From positions 1 to 7,054 of the forward strand of contig PMTP01000166.1 in assembly GCA_003167305.1 (NCBI GenBank): a stretch of DNA of 7,054 nucleotides, written 5' to 3'. The DNA comes from Acidobacteriaceae bacterium. Lineage in GTDB: Bacteria > Acidobacteriota > Terriglobia > Terriglobales > Acidobacteriaceae. Each line of letters begins with the position of its first letter. Position 1 is the stretch's first letter. The translations under genes and the position numbers were made by a program. This document shows positions 5,662-7,054 of this stretch, in pieces. The notes beneath the pieces were generated by a model. The model was not told the DNA's origin. It did no database searches and saw only the letters and a list, made by a program, of their open reading frames with translations.

Positions 5662-5690
5662 TTCATAAGGTCTGACCACTGAAATACAAT
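5662..5690 (+). promoter_or_regulatory. Candidate promoter of gnd
   Basis: TTCATA (5662-5667, 4/6), 17-bp spacer, TACAAT (5685-5690, 5/6). A start near 5697 would give a leader of about 45 nt that includes the GGAG ribosome binding site. The spacer contains CTGACCACTG at 5672-5681. The reverse complement of this 10-mer also occurs in heptad array B, and the same string occurs in array A. Confidence 0.45.
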
Positions 5691-5732
5691 CATCAAGGGC
5701 CTGCTGTTTGCAGGGATCACGCCGGCAACTAC

Positions 5733-5736
5733 GGAG
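5733..5736 (+). promoter_or_regulatory. Ribosome binding site of gnd
   Basis: GGAG lies 5 nt before the ATG at 5742. This good site fixes the start, and the Rossmann fold begins a few residues later. Confidence 0.7.
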
Positions 5737-5741
5737 ATTCT

Positions 5742-7054
5742 ATGCCAGATGCATCGTGCGATATTGGCCTGATCGGCCTTGCTGTCATGGGACAGAACCT
5801 TGTCCTCAACATGAACGACCACGGCTTCAAGGTTGCGGTCTTCAACCGCACCGTCTCCAAGGTGGACGACTTCCTGGCCAGCGAAGCCAAGGGCACACAA
5901 GTGGTGGGCGCGCACTCGATGGAAGAGCTGGCAGCCCTGCTTAAGCGGCCTAGGCGCGTCATGCTGATGGTCAAGGCGGGCGATTCCGTCGACCAGACAA
6001 TCGATCATTTGCTGCCCTTTCTTGAAGCGGGCGATATTGTGATCGACGGCGGCAACTCGCTGTTTACAGACTCCAATCGCCGCACCAGGGATCTCGCCGC
6101 CAAAGGCATTCTCTTCATCGGCACCGGCGTCTCCGGCGGCGAAGAAGGCGCGCGCTTCGGCCCTTCGATCATGCCCGGCGGCAATCCCGCCGCATGGCCG
6201 CACGTGAAGGCTATCTTCCAGGCCATTGCCGCCAAGGTCGAGGATGGAACGCCCTGCTGCGATTGGGTGGGCGAGAACGGCGCCGGCCACTACGTCAAGA
6301 TGGTGCACAACGGCATCGAGTACGGCGATATGCAACTGATCTGCGAGGCCTACGATCTGCTGCAGCACGGCCTTGGACTCACCGCCGATGAGTTGGCTGA
6401 GGTCTTCACGGAGTGGAACAAGGGCGAACTGGACAGTTACTTGATCGAGATTTCCAGCCATATCTTCGCCAAGAAAGACGAGGACGGCACGCCGCTCGTC
6501 GATAAGATACTGGATACGGCCGGCCAAAAGGGCACGGGCAAGTGGACGGTATTCAGCTCGCTCGACCTGGGCCAGCCGGTAACTCTGATCGGCGAGTCGG
6601 TCTTCGCGCGCTGCTTATCGGCGCTCAAGGATGAACGCGTTGAAGCATCCAAGATCTTGCAGGGTCCGGCAACCAAACCTGCCGCTGGCGACCGCGCCGC
6701 ATTCATCGAGGATGTGCGCTGCGCGCTCTATTGCTCCAAGATCATCTCCTACGCGCAGGGTTATATGCTGCTCCGCGCCGCGGCAAAGGAGAATGGCTGG
6801 AACTTGAATATGGGCGGCATCGCGCTGATGTGGCGCGGTGGATGCATCATTCGCAGCCGCTTTCTAGGTATGATCAAAATCGCCTACGACAAGACTCCCG
6901 CGCTCGAAAACCTGCTGCTGGATAGCTTCTTCTATGGCGTGCTGAATCAGTATCAGGCGTCGTGGCGCAAGGGGCTGGTGCACGCAGTCGAGTTAGGCGT
7001 TCCCACCCCAGCGTTCTCCACCGCTCTGGCCTTCTTCGATGGTTACCGCACGGG
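5742..7054 (+). CDS. gnd: 6-phosphogluconate dehydrogenase (decarboxylating), 3' end beyond window
   Basis: Converts 6-phosphogluconate to ribulose 5-phosphate and CO2 with reduction of NADP, the oxidative step of the pentose phosphate pathway, in the cytoplasm. 437 residues are visible, and the usual length is about 470, so only the C-terminal end is missing. The nucleotide-binding loop GLAVMGQN is at 12-19. NRT at 35-37 is the usual NADP-phosphate contact, which favours NADP over NAD. The substrate loop VSGGEEGARFGPSIMPGG is at 130-147. The family signature covers 180-200, with catalytic Lys186 and Glu193 plus His189-Asn190. KGTGKW is at 263-268 and NMGGIALMWRGGCIIRS at 356-372. All expected residues are present. 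It is transcribed divergently from the TPR gene and appears unrelated in function to the rnc-lepB cluster. Confidence 0.97.
   Translation, partial: MPDASCDIGLIGLAVMGQNLVLNMNDHGFKVAVFNRTVSKVDDFLASEAKGTQVVGAHSMEELAALLKRPRRVMLMVKAGDSVDQTIDHLLPFLEAGDIVIDGGNSLFTDSNRRTRDLAAKGILFIGTGVSGGEEGARFGPSIMPGGNPAAWPHVKAIFQAIAAKVEDGTPCCDWVGENGAGHYVKMVHNGIEYGDMQLICEAYDLLQHGLGLTADELAEVFTEWNKGELDSYLIEISSHIFAKKDEDGTPLVDKILDTAGQKGTGKWTVFSSLDLGQPVTLIGESVFARCLSALKDERVEASKILQGPATKPAAGDRAAFIEDVRCALYCSKIISYAQGYMLLRAAAKENGWNLNMGGIALMWRGGCIIRSRFLGMIKIAYDKTPALENLLLDSFFYGVLNQYQASWRKGLVHAVELGVPTPAFSTALAFFDGYRT

Noticed and set aside
5586..6527. N-terminal extension of the TPR protein frame by 314 codons
   Set aside because: The extension runs antisense through the well-supported gnd gene, and the signal peptide begins at the internal ATG at 5585.

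Overview
This window looks like a chromosomal housekeeping region of a moderately GC-rich Gram-negative soil-type bacterium. The best guess is an Acidobacteriota member of the Terriglobia/Acidobacteriaceae kind. This rests on the rnc-lepB gene order, tandem lepB copies whose proteins end in an RWxRxxHxVR-type tail, and a secreted TPR protein rich in Ala and Pro. It is inference from family knowledge, since no rRNA or marker gene is present.

Layout. Five genes plus one fragment read leftward. In transcription order they are: a secreted TPR-repeat protein of unknown function (3756-5585); RNase III, rnc (2795-3625, GTG start); a signal peptidase I (2016-2798) whose ATG overlaps the rnc stop by 4 bp; a second signal peptidase I (1079-1900); a third (162-998); and the first 25 codons of a probable membrane protein that leaves the window (1-75). 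One gene reads rightward from a shared divergent promoter region (5586-5741): gnd, 6-phosphogluconate dehydrogenase, complete at its N-terminus and cut by the window end after 437 codons.

How the genes work together. rnc and lepB are a common bacterial pair (RNA processing and protein export). Here rnc is first and lepB has been expanded to three copies, all with an intact Ser/Lys catalytic dyad. The two distal copies are near-duplicates, while the copy coupled to rnc is clearly older and more divergent. gnd belongs to the oxidative pentose phosphate pathway and has no evident functional link to the rest.

Most unusual structure. The three spacers on the 3' side of the lepB genes (83-168, 1015-1079 and 1915-2014) are built of degenerate 7-bp units, consensus WCAGNGN. 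The units are arranged as two head-to-head arrays around a short centre, so each spacer can form a long imperfect hairpin. The elements lie in the gaps of a probable transcript whose first rnc-lepB cistron encodes RNase III, which suggests intercistronic processing. I do not recognise the element as a named repeat family. No CRISPR array, transposase, tRNA or rRNA was seen.
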